Below, in pieces: positions 18,040-27,317 of a stretch of 64,000 nucleotides of DNA. The position numbers and the translations under genes are program-made. This DNA is from Pseudoflavonifractor sp. AF19-9AC (GTDB lineage Bacteria > Bacillota > Clostridia > Oscillospirales > Oscillospiraceae), in the NCBI RefSeq assembly GCF_003478995.1, contig NZ_QUGI01000001.1:88785-152784 (forward strand), read 5' to 3'. Numbering within the stretch: position 1 is the stretch's first letter; each line of letters begins with the position of its first letter. The notes under the pieces are model-generated. The model was not told the DNA's origin. It did not search any database and saw only the letters and a list, made by a program, of their open reading frames with translations.

Positions 18040-19644
18040 ATGACACGGACACTTTATTACGGTGGACCCATTCTCACCATGGAAGAGCCTCTGTATGCCC
18101 AGGCCCTGGTGACCGAGGGGGAGAACATCCTCTATGTGGGAGAGCTGGAGGAGGCCAAGACCCTGGCGGGCCCTGACGCCCGGCAGATGAATCTGGAGGG
18201 GCGGTGCCTCATGCCCGCCTTTGTGGACCCCCACAGCCACCTGGCCGCCTGTGCCAACGCCCTGCTTCAGGCCCCTCTGGGGGAGTGCGTCACCCAGGAG
18301 GAGATCTGCAAGCGCATGTCGGACTTTGTCCGGGACAGCGGAGCCAAGCCCGGAACGTGGGTCATGGGGGCGGGCTATGACCAGAACAACCTGGTGGAAG
18401 GCGCGCCGCCCGACCGCTGGGCCCTGGACCGGGCCTGCCCGGAGAATCCCGCGGTCATCCAGCATGCCTCCGGCCACGTGGGGGTCTTTAACTCCCTGGC
18501 CCTGGAGCAGCTGGGCGTGGGGGAGGACACCCCCTGCCCGGAGGGCGGCGTCATGGAGCGGGACGGGGAGGGGCGGCTCACCGGCTATATGGAGGAGAAC
18601 GCCTTTCTTACCCTGCTGGGCCGGGCGCCCATGAGCGACGCATCCAAATTCCTGGAGGCCTTCTCCACCGCCCAGAAGCAGTACGCCGCCCGGGGTATTA
18701 CCACCGTTCAGGAGGGCATGTTCCCCCGGCAGCTGGCGCCCCTTTACCACCAGCTGCTGGAGCATCAGCTGCTGAAGCTGGATGTGGTGGCCTATGCCGA
18801 CGGGGCGGACCCGGCTCTGACGGAGGAGTTTGCCGACTATGTGGGAGGCTACCGACGCAATTTCAAGCTGGGCGGCTTTAAAATCTTCCTGGACGGCTCT
18901 CCCCAGGGGCGTACCGCCTGGATGCGGGAACCCTACGCCGGGGAGGTAGACTACCGGGGATATCCCACCCTCACTGACGAGCAGGTCTATGAGCGGGTGC
19001 GTATGGCGGGAGAGCGGCACATGCAGCTGCTGGCCCACTGCAACGGGGACCGGGCGGCCCAGCAGTATCTGGACGCCCTGGAGCGGGCGGCAGAGGAGGG
19101 CAAGTGCCCGCCACGCCCGGTGATGATCCACGCCCAGCTGCTGGGCAGGGACCAGCTGGAGCGGGTCAAAAAGCTGGGAGTCATCCCCTCCTTTTTCGTG
19201 GCCCATGTCTACCACTGGGGCGACATCCATGTGAAAAACTTCGGCCTGGAGCGGGCGGAGCACATCAGCCCTGCCGGCAGCGCCCTGGCTCAGAATATCC
19301 CCTTCACCTTCCACCAGGATGCCCCCGTCATCAAGCCCGATATGCTGGAGACGGTGTGGTGCGCCGCCAACCGGCTGACCCGCAGCGGGCGCCTGCTGGG
19401 CGAGGACGAGCGGATTCCCGTCCTGGAGGCCCTGCGGGCGGTGACAGTCAACGCCGCCTGGCAGTACTTTGAGGAGGAACGCAAGGGCTCCCTGCGCCCG
19501 GGCAAGCGGGCGGATCTGGTGCTGTTGTCTGCCGATCCCCTGGCCGTCCCGGCGGAAGAAATCCGGGAAATCCAGGTGCTGGAGACCATAAAGGCTGGGG
19601 AAACCATTTATCAGTCCGAGAACGAAGGAGGACCGAGCGCATGA
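18040..19644 (+). CDS. Amidohydrolase (YtcJ/Amidohydrolase_3 family)
   Basis: The 534-residue metal-dependent hydrolase has the N-terminal beta sandwich (residues 1-50), then the TIM-barrel with the metal motif DPHSHLAA near residue 66. Later metal-binding positions are HAQLLGRDQ (about 363) and the catalytic aspartate in HQDAPV (about 427). The C-terminal return to the sandwich reads GSLRPGKRADLVLLSADP. This family cleaves C-N bonds in varied small amides; the substrate here is unknown. AGGAG precedes the ATG at 18040. It overlaps the downstream DUF308 gene by 4 bp (ATGA) and heads a three-gene operon. Confidence 0.9.
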   Translation: MTRTLYYGGPILTMEEPLYAQALVTEGENILYVGELEEAKTLAGPDARQMNLEGRCLMPAFVDPHSHLAACANALLQAPLGECVTQEEICKRMSDFVRDSGAKPGTWVMGAGYDQNNLVEGAPPDRWALDRACPENPAVIQHASGHVGVFNSLALEQLGVGEDTPCPEGGVMERDGEGRLTGYMEENAFLTLLGRAPMSDASKFLEAFSTAQKQYAARGITTVQEGMFPRQLAPLYHQLLEHQLLKLDVVAYADGADPALTEEFADYVGGYRRNFKLGGFKIFLDGSPQGRTAWMREPYAGEVDYRGYPTLTDEQVYERVRMAGERHMQLLAHCNGDRAAQQYLDALERAAEEGKCPPRPVMIHAQLLGRDQLERVKKLGVIPSFFVAHVYHWGDIHVKNFGLERAEHISPAGSALAQNIPFTFHQDAPVIKPDMLETVWCAANRLTRSGRLLGEDERIPVLEALRAVTVNAAWQYFEEERKGSLRPGKRADLVLLSADPLAVPAEEIREIQVLETIKAGETIYQSENEGGPSA

Positions 19645-20216
19645 AAAGCATACTGAATGAACAGCGCCGCAGCAGTATTGCTGCCGCGGCGGTGACCATC
19701 CTGCTGGGGCTGGTTCTGGTGTGGTGGCCCGGCAAATCGGTGCGCCTTTTGTGTATGCTGCTGGGCTTTGCGGTGTTTGTCACCGGAGTCATATATCTGC
19801 TGGGCTGGGTCGCCCGGCGGCGGGAAGGCTACCCTGTTGTGTTCCTGCTGCCCGGGGTGGTGCTGTGCGCCATCGGCGTGTGGCTGATGACCAGCCCGGA
19901 GTCGGTGGTGGTCCTGATCCAGTATATCTTCGGCGCCATTCTGATCTTCCACGGTGTGGTGGACCTTCAGGGGGCGGCGGCCCTGATGAAGCAGGGGTGG
20001 TCCCGGTGGTGGCTGGACCTGGCCCTGGGCGCGGTGACGGTAGCCCTGGGTGCTCTCGTTTTAATCAACCCCTTTGGGACCTTCGCCACCCTGATTATGC
20101 TCATTGGTCTGGCCCTCATTTTTGACGGGGTCAGCGATCTCTATATCATCTGGCGGCTGAGCCGGGCTTTCCGCCAGGCGGAGCGGGGGCTGGACGATGA
20201 CGGGGCGGACTGGTGA
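19641..20216 (+). CDS. DUF308/HdeD-like membrane protein
   Basis: The 191-residue protein has six predicted membrane helices in three pairs with short loops, the repeating pattern of HdeD/DUF308 proteins: TILLGLVLVWWP, VFLLPGVVLCAIGVWLM, AVTVALGALVLINPFG and similar. A charged tail, about residues 175-191, faces the cytoplasm. The family is loosely tied to acid or envelope stress. Its start overlaps the amidohydrolase stop (ATGA) and its end overlaps the Smr gene by 20 bp. Confidence 0.82.
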   Translation: MKSILNEQRRSSIAAAAVTILLGLVLVWWPGKSVRLLCMLLGFAVFVTGVIYLLGWVARRREGYPVVFLLPGVVLCAIGVWLMTSPESVVVLIQYIFGAILIFHGVVDLQGAAALMKQGWSRWWLDLALGAVTVALGALVLINPFGTFATLIMLIGLALIFDGVSDLYIIWRLSRAFRQAERGLDDDGADW

Positions 20217-20553
20217 GCTGAGGGAGGTCAATTTGGAGCATGGCCTGCCCACCGTGGACCAGGCCATCCGCCAGCTGACCTTTGAGATCCACCACAGCCG
20301 CAGCCTGGGCTTCCGGGCGCTGAAAATCATCCACGGCTATGGCTCCTCGGGGACGGGAGGCCGCATCCGGGTGGAGAGCCGGAAGTACCTGGGGCGGCTG
20401 AAGACCCGGGGGGAGATTGCGGACTTTATTCCCGGAGAGGAGTTTTCCATCTTTTATGCCGGTACTCTGGCTGCCTTCCGGCGCTGCGGCGCCCTGCGGC
20501 GGGACCCGGACCTGGAGCGGCACAACAACGGTGTGACCTTTATTTTGCTATAA
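20197..20553 (+). CDS. Small Smr-domain protein
   Basis: The 118-residue protein is a stand-alone Smr domain, a fold with nicking or ribonuclease activity in MutS2 relatives. The core motif KIIHGYGSSGTGG lies at about residues 48-60, preceded by the strand REVNLEHGLPTVDQA. The ATG overlaps the DUF308 gene by 20 bp and has GGGGG eight bases upstream. A TTG at 20233 has a better GGGAGG site, but it would remove the first strand of the domain, so I keep the ATG. No MutS-like part is attached. Confidence 0.82.
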   Translation: MTGRTGELREVNLEHGLPTVDQAIRQLTFEIHHSRSLGFRALKIIHGYGSSGTGGRIRVESRKYLGRLKTRGEIADFIPGEEFSIFYAGTLAAFRRCGALRRDPDLERHNNGVTFILL

Positions 20554-20629
20554 AGCAATAAAAAACTATTGCAGTAAAGTGGAAAAGTTGTGCAAACAGA
20601 CGGAAAAATGAAGGACAAAGACCGAAAAC

Positions 20630-20659
20630 TTGCATTTTGTGCATGCGATCAGGTATAAT
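20630..20659 (+). promoter_or_regulatory. Sigma-A promoter of the AGCS symporter gene
   Basis: TTGCAT and TATAAT are separated by 18 bp, leaving an 80-nt leader before the symporter ATG. Just upstream, 20560-20625 is A-rich. Confidence 0.75.
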
Positions 20660-20743
20660 TGTCTCTAATCAGCGGACTGCGGGCAGGAATCTGCAGTGTG
20701 ACGCAGGAAGCGGGAGAAATGAGTAGGGAGAGGAAGCGAGGAT

Positions 20744-22132
20744 ATGTTAGAGACGATTACTGCCATTAACAAAGCGGTCAACGGCTTTGTGTGGGGCCCC
20801 ATTATGCTGGCACTGCTGGTAGGGACCGGCATTTTCCTCACCTTCCGCACCGGATGGGTACAGGTGCGGCGGTTTGGCTACATTATGAAAAATACGGTGG
20901 GTTCGCTGTTCCGCAAGTCGGACGCGGACCACGGCAGCAACCTGTCCCCCTTCCAGGCGGTGACCACCGCCCTGGCGGGCACGGTAGGTACGGGCAACAT
21001 TGCCGGCGTCACCGGAGCCATCTTTGTGGGCGGCCCGGGCGCGGTGTTCTGGATGTGGGTGTCCGCCTTTTTCGGCATGTGCACCAAGTATTCTGAGATT
21101 GCCCTGGCGCTGAAATTCCGCGTCACCGATGAGAAGGGCGTGCACAAGGGCGGCCCCATGTACTACATCGAGAAGGGCATGGGAAAAAACTGGAAGTGGC
21201 TGGCGGTCATCTTCGCCCTGTTGGGCGGCCTGGCCTCCTTCGGCATCGGCAACATCGCTCAGTGCAGTGAGATTGCCGGGGCTATGAATGGCCTGTTCGG
21301 CCTGGATCCCCTGGTCACCGGCATCGGGCTTGCGGTGGTGGCAGGAATCGTCATTCTGGGCGGCGTGCAGCGCATCGGCCAGGTGACCTCCTACATGGTG
21401 CCCTTTATGGCCATCTTCTATATTGCCGCCGGCGTGGTGGTCATTGCCCTGCGCATCACGGAGGTGCCTGCCGCGCTGGCCCTCATCGTGAAGAGTGCCT
21501 TCAGCTTTGAGGCTGTGGGCGGCGGCGTGTTCGGCTACGCCATTGTGGTGGCCATGCGCCAGGGCTTTGCCCGGGGCGTGTTCTCCAACGAAGCGGGCCT
21601 GGGTTCTGCCCCCATTGCCCACGCCGCCTCCTCCAACAAGGACCCCGGCGACCAGGCCATCTGGGGCGTGTTTGAGGTGTTTATCGACACTATCGTCATC
21701 TGCACCATTACCTCCCTCACCGTGGTTCTCTCCGGCCTGGAGCTGGGGGAAGAGGCTCTGGCGACTTACAGCTCCAACGGCGCGGCAGCGGTGGCTGCCT
21801 TCAATACCATCCTCCCCGGCACCTTGGGCGGCACCATCATCCAGGTGAGCCTTCTCTTCTTTGCTCTGTCCACCGTGCTGAGCTGGAGCTATTACGGCGA
21901 ACGGTGCTGGGGCTACCTGACCCACGACAGCAAGGCGGTCAATTTGATTTACAAGGTTGTCTTTGTGCTGGTGTGCATTGTGGGCGCCACCGGGTCCGGC
22001 AAGCTGATGTGGGACATCTCCGATACCCTCAACGGCATGATGGCCATTCCTAACCTCGTCGCTCTGCTAGCCCTGTCCGGCGTGGTGGCCAGGGAGACCA
22101 AGCGGTATTTCAGCGGAAACCGCCTGTCCTGA
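20744..22132 (+). CDS. Sodium:alanine symporter (AGCS family)
   Basis: The 462-residue integral membrane protein matches the AGCS family of Na+-coupled alanine/glycine importers. Around ten helices are visible. The family signatures are present: GTGIFLTFRTGWVQVRRF near the N-terminus, ALAGTVGTGNIAGVTGA (about 80-96), GGPGAVFWMWVSAFFGM and RGVFSNEAGLGSAPIAHAA (about 281-299). It is a single-gene unit between a clear promoter and a bidirectional terminator. Alanine versus glycine preference cannot be told from sequence. Confidence 0.95.
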   Translation: MLETITAINKAVNGFVWGPIMLALLVGTGIFLTFRTGWVQVRRFGYIMKNTVGSLFRKSDADHGSNLSPFQAVTTALAGTVGTGNIAGVTGAIFVGGPGAVFWMWVSAFFGMCTKYSEIALALKFRVTDEKGVHKGGPMYYIEKGMGKNWKWLAVIFALLGGLASFGIGNIAQCSEIAGAMNGLFGLDPLVTGIGLAVVAGIVILGGVQRIGQVTSYMVPFMAIFYIAAGVVVIALRITEVPAALALIVKSAFSFEAVGGGVFGYAIVVAMRQGFARGVFSNEAGLGSAPIAHAASSNKDPGDQAIWGVFEVFIDTIVICTITSLTVVLSGLELGEEALATYSSNGAAAVAAFNTILPGTLGGTIIQVSLLFFALSTVLSWSYYGERCWGYLTHDSKAVNLIYKVVFVLVCIVGATGSGKLMWDISDTLNGMMAIPNLVALLALSGVVARETKRYFSGNRLS

Positions 22133-22149
22133 ACCCTTTATCCGCACAG

Positions 22150-22185
22150 AAAAATCCCTCCGGATGCTCCGGAGGGATTTTTTTA
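22150..22185. terminator. Bidirectional terminator between symporter and CCA enzyme genes
   Basis: Perfect 13-bp arms AAATCCCTCCGGA / TCCGGAGGGATTT with a 3-nt loop have A/T runs on both sides. The minus-strand gene's last codons lie within its right flank. Confidence 0.9.
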
Positions 22186-23517
22186 ATCTTTTTTCGCCTT
22201 GGCCAGCTGTTCCAGCCGCTGGAGGAGAACACTCCGCTCGTTGGGCAGCGTGCCCTCCGCCACCTGCTCCAGCAGGGCGCGCAAAACTTGGCCGATGTCC
22301 GGACCCTTCAGTCCGGCGGCCATGGCGTCCCGGCCGTTTATCACCAGCTCCTTCAGGGTGAGGCAAGGGCGCTCTCCCAGCACCTGCCGGGCCAGTGCCT
22401 CCGCCTCCTTCCCAGCCTGTTCACGTCCGTCAGCGGGAGTGCCGCAGGCCAGACCGTCCGCCGCCTTCAACTCCATAAGCTGGAAGAAGGCCTCCTCCCC
22501 CAGCCGGGACAGCCACCGGCCCACCCACTGCCGGGTAGGTTCCACTGGCAGGTCGTGGCGGGCGACGAGGAGCAAAACCCGCTCCCGGGTGTGGTTGTCC
22601 AACCGCAAGCGGAGGAGGGCGTCCTCCGCCAGCCGGGCGCTCACCTTGGGGTGGCCGTAGAAGTGGCCCACGCCCTGTCCGTCCAGAGAGAAGGAGGGGG
22701 GCTTGCCCACGTCGTGGAGGAGGGCGGCCAGCCGCAGAGCGGGAATGGGGGAGACCGCCTCCAGCGCCCTGACGCTGTGGGTGTAGACGTCGTAGCGGTG
22801 ATGGGGATTGCGCTGGTCGAAGCCCACACAGGGCCCCAACTCGGGAATGACCTGGACGGTGGCCTCCGGGAAATCCAGCAGAATCCGACCCGCTGCGGGG
22901 GAGCAGATGAGACGGACAAATTCGGCGGAGATGCGCTCCCAGGCCACATGGGAGAGCTGGGGCGGGTTTCGGCGGATGGCGTCGGCGGTGTCCGGATGGA
23001 GGGAAAAGTCCAGCTGGGCGGCCAGCCGCAGTCCCCGCAGCAGGCGCAGGGCGTCCTCCTGGAAGCGGAGGTCTGGACAGCCCACGCAGCGCACCTGACG
23101 CGTTCTCAGGTCCTCCTGCCCGCCGAAGAGGTCGGTCAGCCCCTCCGGCCCCCAGGCCATGGCGTTGATGGTGAAATCCCGCCGTTTCAGGTCCTCCTCC
23201 AGGCTGGTGGTGAAGGCCACCTGGTCAGGGTGGCGGTGGTCGGAGTAGGTCCCCTCACGGCGGAAGGTGGTCACCTCCACGGGGAGCCCCTCACACAGAA
23301 CGGTGACGGTGCCGTGGGCAATTCCCGTCTCCACGCACCGAAACTCCCGGCAGGCGGAGAGAATTTCCCGGGGCAGGGCGGAGGTGGCGGCGTCATAGTC
23401 GTGAGGGGCAAGGCCCAGCAGCCCGTCCCGTACGCAGCCGCCCACCAGCACCGCCTGGTGCCCGGCTGCCTTGAGCCGCTCCAGCACCCGCAGCGCCCTT
23501 GGGTCAAATTGGGTCAT
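22183..23517 (-). CDS. cca: CCA-adding tRNA nucleotidyltransferase with HD domain
   Basis: The 444-residue class II nucleotidyltransferase adds or repairs the CCA end of tRNAs. The head domain has LVGGCVRD (about 24-31), the metal-binding DYDAATSA (about 38-45) and RRDFTINAMAW (about 133-143). RFQEDALRLLRGLRLAAQL marks the neck. A C-terminal HD phosphohydrolase-like domain shows LLHDVGKP and ARHDLP. The ATG at 23515-23517 follows GGAGGTG and excludes a 22-residue upstream extension. Poly(A) polymerase activity is an alternative for this superfamily, but CCA addition or repair is more likely in Clostridia. Confidence 0.9.
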   Translation of the reverse strand: MTQFDPRALRVLERLKAAGHQAVLVGGCVRDGLLGLAPHDYDAATSALPREILSACREFRCVETGIAHGTVTVLCEGLPVEVTTFRREGTYSDHRHPDQVAFTTSLEEDLKRRDFTINAMAWGPEGLTDLFGGQEDLRTRQVRCVGCPDLRFQEDALRLLRGLRLAAQLDFSLHPDTADAIRRNPPQLSHVAWERISAEFVRLICSPAAGRILLDFPEATVQVIPELGPCVGFDQRNPHHRYDVYTHSVRALEAVSPIPALRLAALLHDVGKPPSFSLDGQGVGHFYGHPKVSARLAEDALLRLRLDNHTRERVLLLVARHDLPVEPTRQWVGRWLSRLGEEAFFQLMELKAADGLACGTPADGREQAGKEAEALARQVLGERPCLTLKELVINGRDAMAAGLKGPDIGQVLRALLEQVAEGTLPNERSVLLQRLEQLAKAKKD

Positions 23518-23560
23518 ACCTCCACCTCCTTGTTCTCTGCCATAGTACCAGAGCTTTGGG

Positions 23561-23598
23561 AAAAAAACAAGGCAGAGGCGCACGAGCGCCTCCGCCTT
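23561..23598 (-). terminator. Terminator after the DHHW gene
   Basis: AAGGCAGAGGCGC / GCGCCTCCGCCTT arms with one mismatch and a 4-nt loop are followed by GTTTTTTT on the minus strand. Confidence 0.85.
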
Positions 23599-23606
23599 GA
23601 ACTTAT

Positions 23607-24725
23607 TTATTGCCCAAGCAGGAACAGGTTCTGGTCGGTAACGAAGTTGGAGAAGGAGTAGAGCACCACCACATTGTCGATGTTGTGCTCCTCGATATAG
23701 CTCTTCAGGCTGGTCTTGTTGTAGCGCAGGTCGAAGAGGTGGATCTCGGAAAAACGCTCCGTGAGGAAGGGAGCCAGGGAGTCGGAGTAGGAATCCCGGA
23801 CGATGAGCACGCTGGGGGCGTCGGTGTGCTCGGTCTCAATGACACACAGAGCCTGGTTGCCGCCCAGGAAGTAGGAGTACTTATCCTTCACGTCCAGGTA
23901 GCTGTCCACGTAGAGGGAGCCCTGGGAGGGATTGCCCCCAAAGTAGGAGGTGACGGTGACGCCGTCCCCGGGGACGTAGGTGTCAATGCAGTCGGGCTTC
24001 ACCCACCGCACGCCGGAGGAGGAGAAGGTGGTGCCGTAGAACTGGTCGGAGACGGTGGTCTTCTGATAGTCGTCCAGATTGAGGGGCTCCATTCCCATGG
24101 CCTCCAGCAGGGCGTTGGCACCGTAGAACGCCCCCAGGCTGGTCCAGTGGTGGTCAGTGCGGTAGTAGATGTCCTCGTCGTTGTGCTCGTTGAGGGCGGA
24201 ATACAGGTCCACGGTATTGGCCCCGGTGGTGAAGTAGAGCTGGTCAATGATGGATTGCTCGTCCGCGGTGGGGGCCCCGGCGGGGAGCCGGTCAGACCAG
24301 ATGGCGGCGGAGGTGGGAATGAGGCCGAAGTAGACAGGGATGGTGGCATTGCTCACCAGAGAGTCCACATAGCCCATGTCCTTGTTCAGCTTGTCCATGT
24401 CCGGGTCCTTCACCCGGTTGATGAGGGTGTCCTCCTTGCCGAAGTAGACCCCGTTGTTTTCGTGCTTGCCGCTCAGGCGCTCGCTCCAGGCCTTGGCGGC
24501 CACCCAGAAGTCCCGGCCCACAATGTGGTCGGAGACATAGTCCTCCGCGTCCTCCATGAAGGTGCCGTCCGACACAGTCTCCAGGCTCAGCTTGGGGGGC
24601 TTTTCCAGATAGCGGTTTTCCAGGGGGGAAAACTCTTTTTTGGGCAGCAGCAGGCTGATGAGAAATACCCCGCCGATGAAGGCGCAGAACAGAACGGTAA
24701 GGAAAATGCTGTATTTTTTGGTCAT
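23607..24725 (-). CDS. DHHW-family (AlgJ-like) O-acetylation accessory protein
   Basis: The 372-residue protein has one N-terminal membrane anchor (residues 5-27) and an extracytoplasmic AlgJ/DHHW domain. The name-giving motif is TDHHWTSLGAF at about residue 195, and LIVRDSYSDSLAPFL near 308 matches the family's SGNH-like C-terminal motif. These proteins take acetyl groups delivered by an MBOAT partner and place them on surface polysaccharides. The MBOAT gene lies 15 bp upstream on the same strand, supporting a two-protein O-acetylation machine. Confidence 0.88.
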   Translation of the reverse strand: MTKKYSIFLTVLFCAFIGGVFLISLLLPKKEFSPLENRYLEKPPKLSLETVSDGTFMEDAEDYVSDHIVGRDFWVAAKAWSERLSGKHENNGVYFGKEDTLINRVKDPDMDKLNKDMGYVDSLVSNATIPVYFGLIPTSAAIWSDRLPAGAPTADEQSIIDQLYFTTGANTVDLYSALNEHNDEDIYYRTDHHWTSLGAFYGANALLEAMGMEPLNLDDYQKTTVSDQFYGTTFSSSGVRWVKPDCIDTYVPGDGVTVTSYFGGNPSQGSLYVDSYLDVKDKYSYFLGGNQALCVIETEHTDAPSVLIVRDSYSDSLAPFLTERFSEIHLFDLRYNKTSLKSYIEEHNIDNVVVLYSFSNFVTDQNLFLLGQ

Positions 24726-24740
24726 GGTACTACGCCTCCT

Positions 24741-26144
24741 TTAAAAGCGGAAATAGAGGAAGGGGTTGTAGGTGCCGTCCACCAGATAGGCAGTGCATAC
24801 CACCAGTCCGGCAACCACCAGCACCGTGCAGACCACCTGCTGCACCCGGACGCTGCCCCGGCGGTACAGGCTCACGCCAAGAGGCGTGGAGGCCAGGGCG
24901 GCCACGCACAGGATGGGCAGGTAGCTGGACAGATAGTAGCCCAGTTCCCCGTTGATCAGGGGCACGCCGCCCAGACCGAACATGACCTTCAGGTAAGCGG
25001 TGAGCTGAGTAAAGTTTTCCAGACCGAAGATGGCCCAGCTGACCAGTACGAAGAACAGGGTATAGACGTGTCCCACCAGAGCGGGAGCTTTTTTCAGCAG
25101 ATTCAGCAGGAAGAACTTCTCGATCATGAGCAGAACGAAGAAATAGAGACCCCAGATGAGATAGTTCCAGCTGGCGCCGTGCCAGATGCCGGTGGCGGCC
25201 CACACCACCAGCAGGTTAAACATCCAGCGGGACTTGGAGCAGCGGTTGCCCCCCAGGGGGATATAGAGATACTCTTTGAACCAGGTGGACAGAGAGATGT
25301 GCCAGCGCCGCCAGAACTCGGTGATGCTCTTGGAAATATAGGGGTAGTTGAAGTTGGGCAGGAACTCAAAGCCCAGCATCCGGCCCAGACCGACGGCCAT
25401 ATCGGAGTAACCGGAGAAGTCGAAGTAAATCTGGAAGGTGAAGGCCAGCACACCCAGCCAAGCCCCAGCCACGGTCAGGTCCCCGGGAGCCATGGCCTTG
25501 TAGGTGTCCCACAGCATACCCACGTTGTTGGCGATGAGCAGCTTCTTGCCAAGGCCCACCATGAAAATCTGCACGCCGCTGGCGAAACGCTCGGAGGAGT
25601 AGGTGCGGCTGTCGATCTGGTCGCCCAGATCCTTATACTTAATGATGGGGCCGGCGATGAGCTGAGGGAAAAGGGTGACGAAGGTACCGAAGTTAATGAT
25701 GTTGCGCTGGGCCCGGGCGTCCCCGCGGTAGACGTCAATGGTGTAGCTCATGGTCTGGAAGGTGTAGAAGGAGATGCCGATGGGTAAGTGGGTGTTCAGC
25801 ACCGGCATAAAGGTCAGACCGACGGCCTGGAGGGAGGAGGCAATAAAGTCCCAGTACTTGAAGAAGAACAGCAGGGCCAGATTGAAGATGACCGAGGAGG
25901 CCACCGCCCACCGGGCGCCCTTGTCGTTGCCATTTTTCTGGCACCGTTCCACCAGAAGACCGTGGGTGTAGTCGATGGCGGTGGACAGGAGCATAATCAG
26001 AACGAAGATCCGCTCGCCCCAGAAATAGAAGAACAGGGAGGAGCACAGCAGTACTACATTGCGCAGACCCCGGGGGACCAGATAATAGACCAGCAGGGTC
26101 AGGACCAGAAAACAGAATAAAAAGATGGGGGTGGAAAAAACCAT
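24741..26144 (-). CDS. MBOAT-family O-acyltransferase (AlgI/DltB-like)
   Basis: The 467-residue polytopic protein has about eleven membrane helices and the MBOAT core. Key motifs are IYFDFSGYSDMAVGLGRMLG (about 233-252), FWRRWHISLSTWFKEYLYIP (about 271-290) and the invariant histidine in WHGASWNYLIWG (about 318-329). AlgI-type proteins pass acyl groups across the membrane to surface polymers. The first in-frame ATG carries the AGGAGG ribosome binding site inside it, so the true start is the ATG at 26142-26144. It works with the downstream DHHW protein. Confidence 0.92.
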   Translation of the reverse strand: MVFSTPIFLFCFLVLTLLVYYLVPRGLRNVVLLCSSLFFYFWGERIFVLIMLLSTAIDYTHGLLVERCQKNGNDKGARWAVASSVIFNLALLFFFKYWDFIASSLQAVGLTFMPVLNTHLPIGISFYTFQTMSYTIDVYRGDARAQRNIINFGTFVTLFPQLIAGPIIKYKDLGDQIDSRTYSSERFASGVQIFMVGLGKKLLIANNVGMLWDTYKAMAPGDLTVAGAWLGVLAFTFQIYFDFSGYSDMAVGLGRMLGFEFLPNFNYPYISKSITEFWRRWHISLSTWFKEYLYIPLGGNRCSKSRWMFNLLVVWAATGIWHGASWNYLIWGLYFFVLLMIEKFFLLNLLKKAPALVGHVYTLFFVLVSWAIFGLENFTQLTAYLKVMFGLGGVPLINGELGYYLSSYLPILCVAALASTPLGVSLYRRGSVRVQQVVCTVLVVAGLVVCTAYLVDGTYNPFLYFRF

Positions 26145-26161
26145 GGGAAGCCTCCTCATAG

Positions 26162-26192
26162 AAACGGCGGACGACTCGCTCGTCCGCCGTTT
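26162..26192 (-). other. Perfect inverted repeat upstream of the MBOAT gene
   Basis: Arms AAACGGCGGACGA and TCGTCCGCCGTTT surround a 5-nt loop. No T-run follows on the minus strand, so it may be a weak attenuator or processing hairpin between the lipoprotein and MBOAT genes. Confidence 0.5.
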
Positions 26193-26239
26193 GAGATGTA
26201 AAACGCGCGCTTAACTAGTATGTGGAACAGGGAATCAAA

Positions 26240-27226
26240 TTAAAACAGGGCGTTGAAGTCCTTCACGATGGAATCGCAGTCGCCGCAGACCACCAGCATC
26301 ACGTAGTTGCCGTTGGACACGATGCGGGAATCTTCCTTCCACATGCGGATGGGCTCGGGATACCAGGCGGCGCCGGGATTCTCGTCGGTGCCCACCATGT
26401 TGTCAATGCGGGCCTGGAAGATGGACTTCACAGCGGCCACATCCTTGCTGTCCTTCACCTGCACCAGCACCAGGTCGCCGGCGGGGGAGGGGGACATCTG
26501 GCAGGTGTAGGCCGCCAGCTGGGCGGACAGGTCGGACAGGCCGGGCAGGTAATTGGTCAGCATGGTGCTGTCCATTGCAGACATGAAGGGCAGCTCGTAG
26601 TCGGCAATCACGGTGTCGGCAAAGGCCTTCAGATCCACGGTCTGGCTGGAGGAGCCGCCGGAAGAGGAGCCGGAACCGGAGCTGGAAGAGCCGCCGGAAG
26701 AGGAACCGCCGTTGTCGGGCTGCTCGGGCTTATCCTCGGCCTTGCAGTACACCTTGCAGGTGGCGGTCAGGTCGCCGGCGGTGGCGGTAATGGTGGCGTT
26801 GCCGGCGGCCACGTAGGTAACGGTGCCGTCCTCGCCCACGGTGGCTACCTTGTCATTGCTGGACTTCCAGGTGACGGTGGTACCCTCGGGAGCGCCGGCG
26901 GCCTTCAGACGGAAGGAGGAACCGGTGGTGAACAGGGCGAACTCCGTGCGGTTCAGGGTCAGCTTGGTCTGCTCGGGCTGAGAGACATCAGGCTGCTGAG
27001 AGCTGGCAGAGCCAGAGGACTGGCTGCCCTCGCTCTGGGAGCCGTCAATCTGAGAGGAGCCGGGGGTGGACACGTCAGAGCCATCCTGGCTGGAGGAGGA
27101 ACTACCGGACAGGTTGGAGCCGCTGCCGGACACAGAGGAACCGCTGCCGCTGTTTCCTCCGCAGGAGGTCAGCAGAGCCAGGGACAGGGCGCAGGCCAGC
27201 GCCAGGGCGAATGCACGTCTTTTCAT
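26240..27226 (-). CDS. Lipoprotein with Big_2 domain and DUF4358-like C-terminus
   Basis: The 328-residue lipoprotein has a signal peptide ending in LLTSC, with lipidated Cys22. A long Ser/Gly linker (about 23-85) is followed by a bacterial Ig-like Big_2 domain (about 88-165, ending ATITATAGDLTATCKV), a second Ser/Gly linker (about 172-200) and a DUF4358-like domain (to 328). Such proteins commonly precede MBOAT/DHHW pairs in Clostridia, so it may help display or present the O-acylation machinery at the cell surface; that is inference. The low-complexity serine stretches are GC-rich and in frame. Confidence 0.8.
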   Translation of the reverse strand: MKRRAFALALACALSLALLTSCGGNSGSGSSVSGSGSNLSGSSSSSQDGSDVSTPGSSQIDGSQSEGSQSSGSASSQQPDVSQPEQTKLTLNRTEFALFTTGSSFRLKAAGAPEGTTVTWKSSNDKVATVGEDGTVTYVAAGNATITATAGDLTATCKVYCKAEDKPEQPDNGGSSSGGSSSSGSGSSSGGSSSQTVDLKAFADTVIADYELPFMSAMDSTMLTNYLPGLSDLSAQLAAYTCQMSPSPAGDLVLVQVKDSKDVAAVKSIFQARIDNMVGTDENPGAAWYPEPIRMWKEDSRIVSNGNYVMLVVCGDCDSIVKDFNALF

Positions 27227-27317
27227 GGTAAAACTCCTTTTCCGAGCTGAGTCAATTCAGCACATTTCGTTTGTCAGAGGGTTTGACGCAGGCCCGGAAA
27301 AAAAGTTCCCACTTTTT

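Noticed and set aside
17152..19314. Open frame of 720 codons opposite the sirtuin and amidohydrolase genes
   Set aside because: It crosses two good genes and a terminator on the other strand; no recognisable domain.
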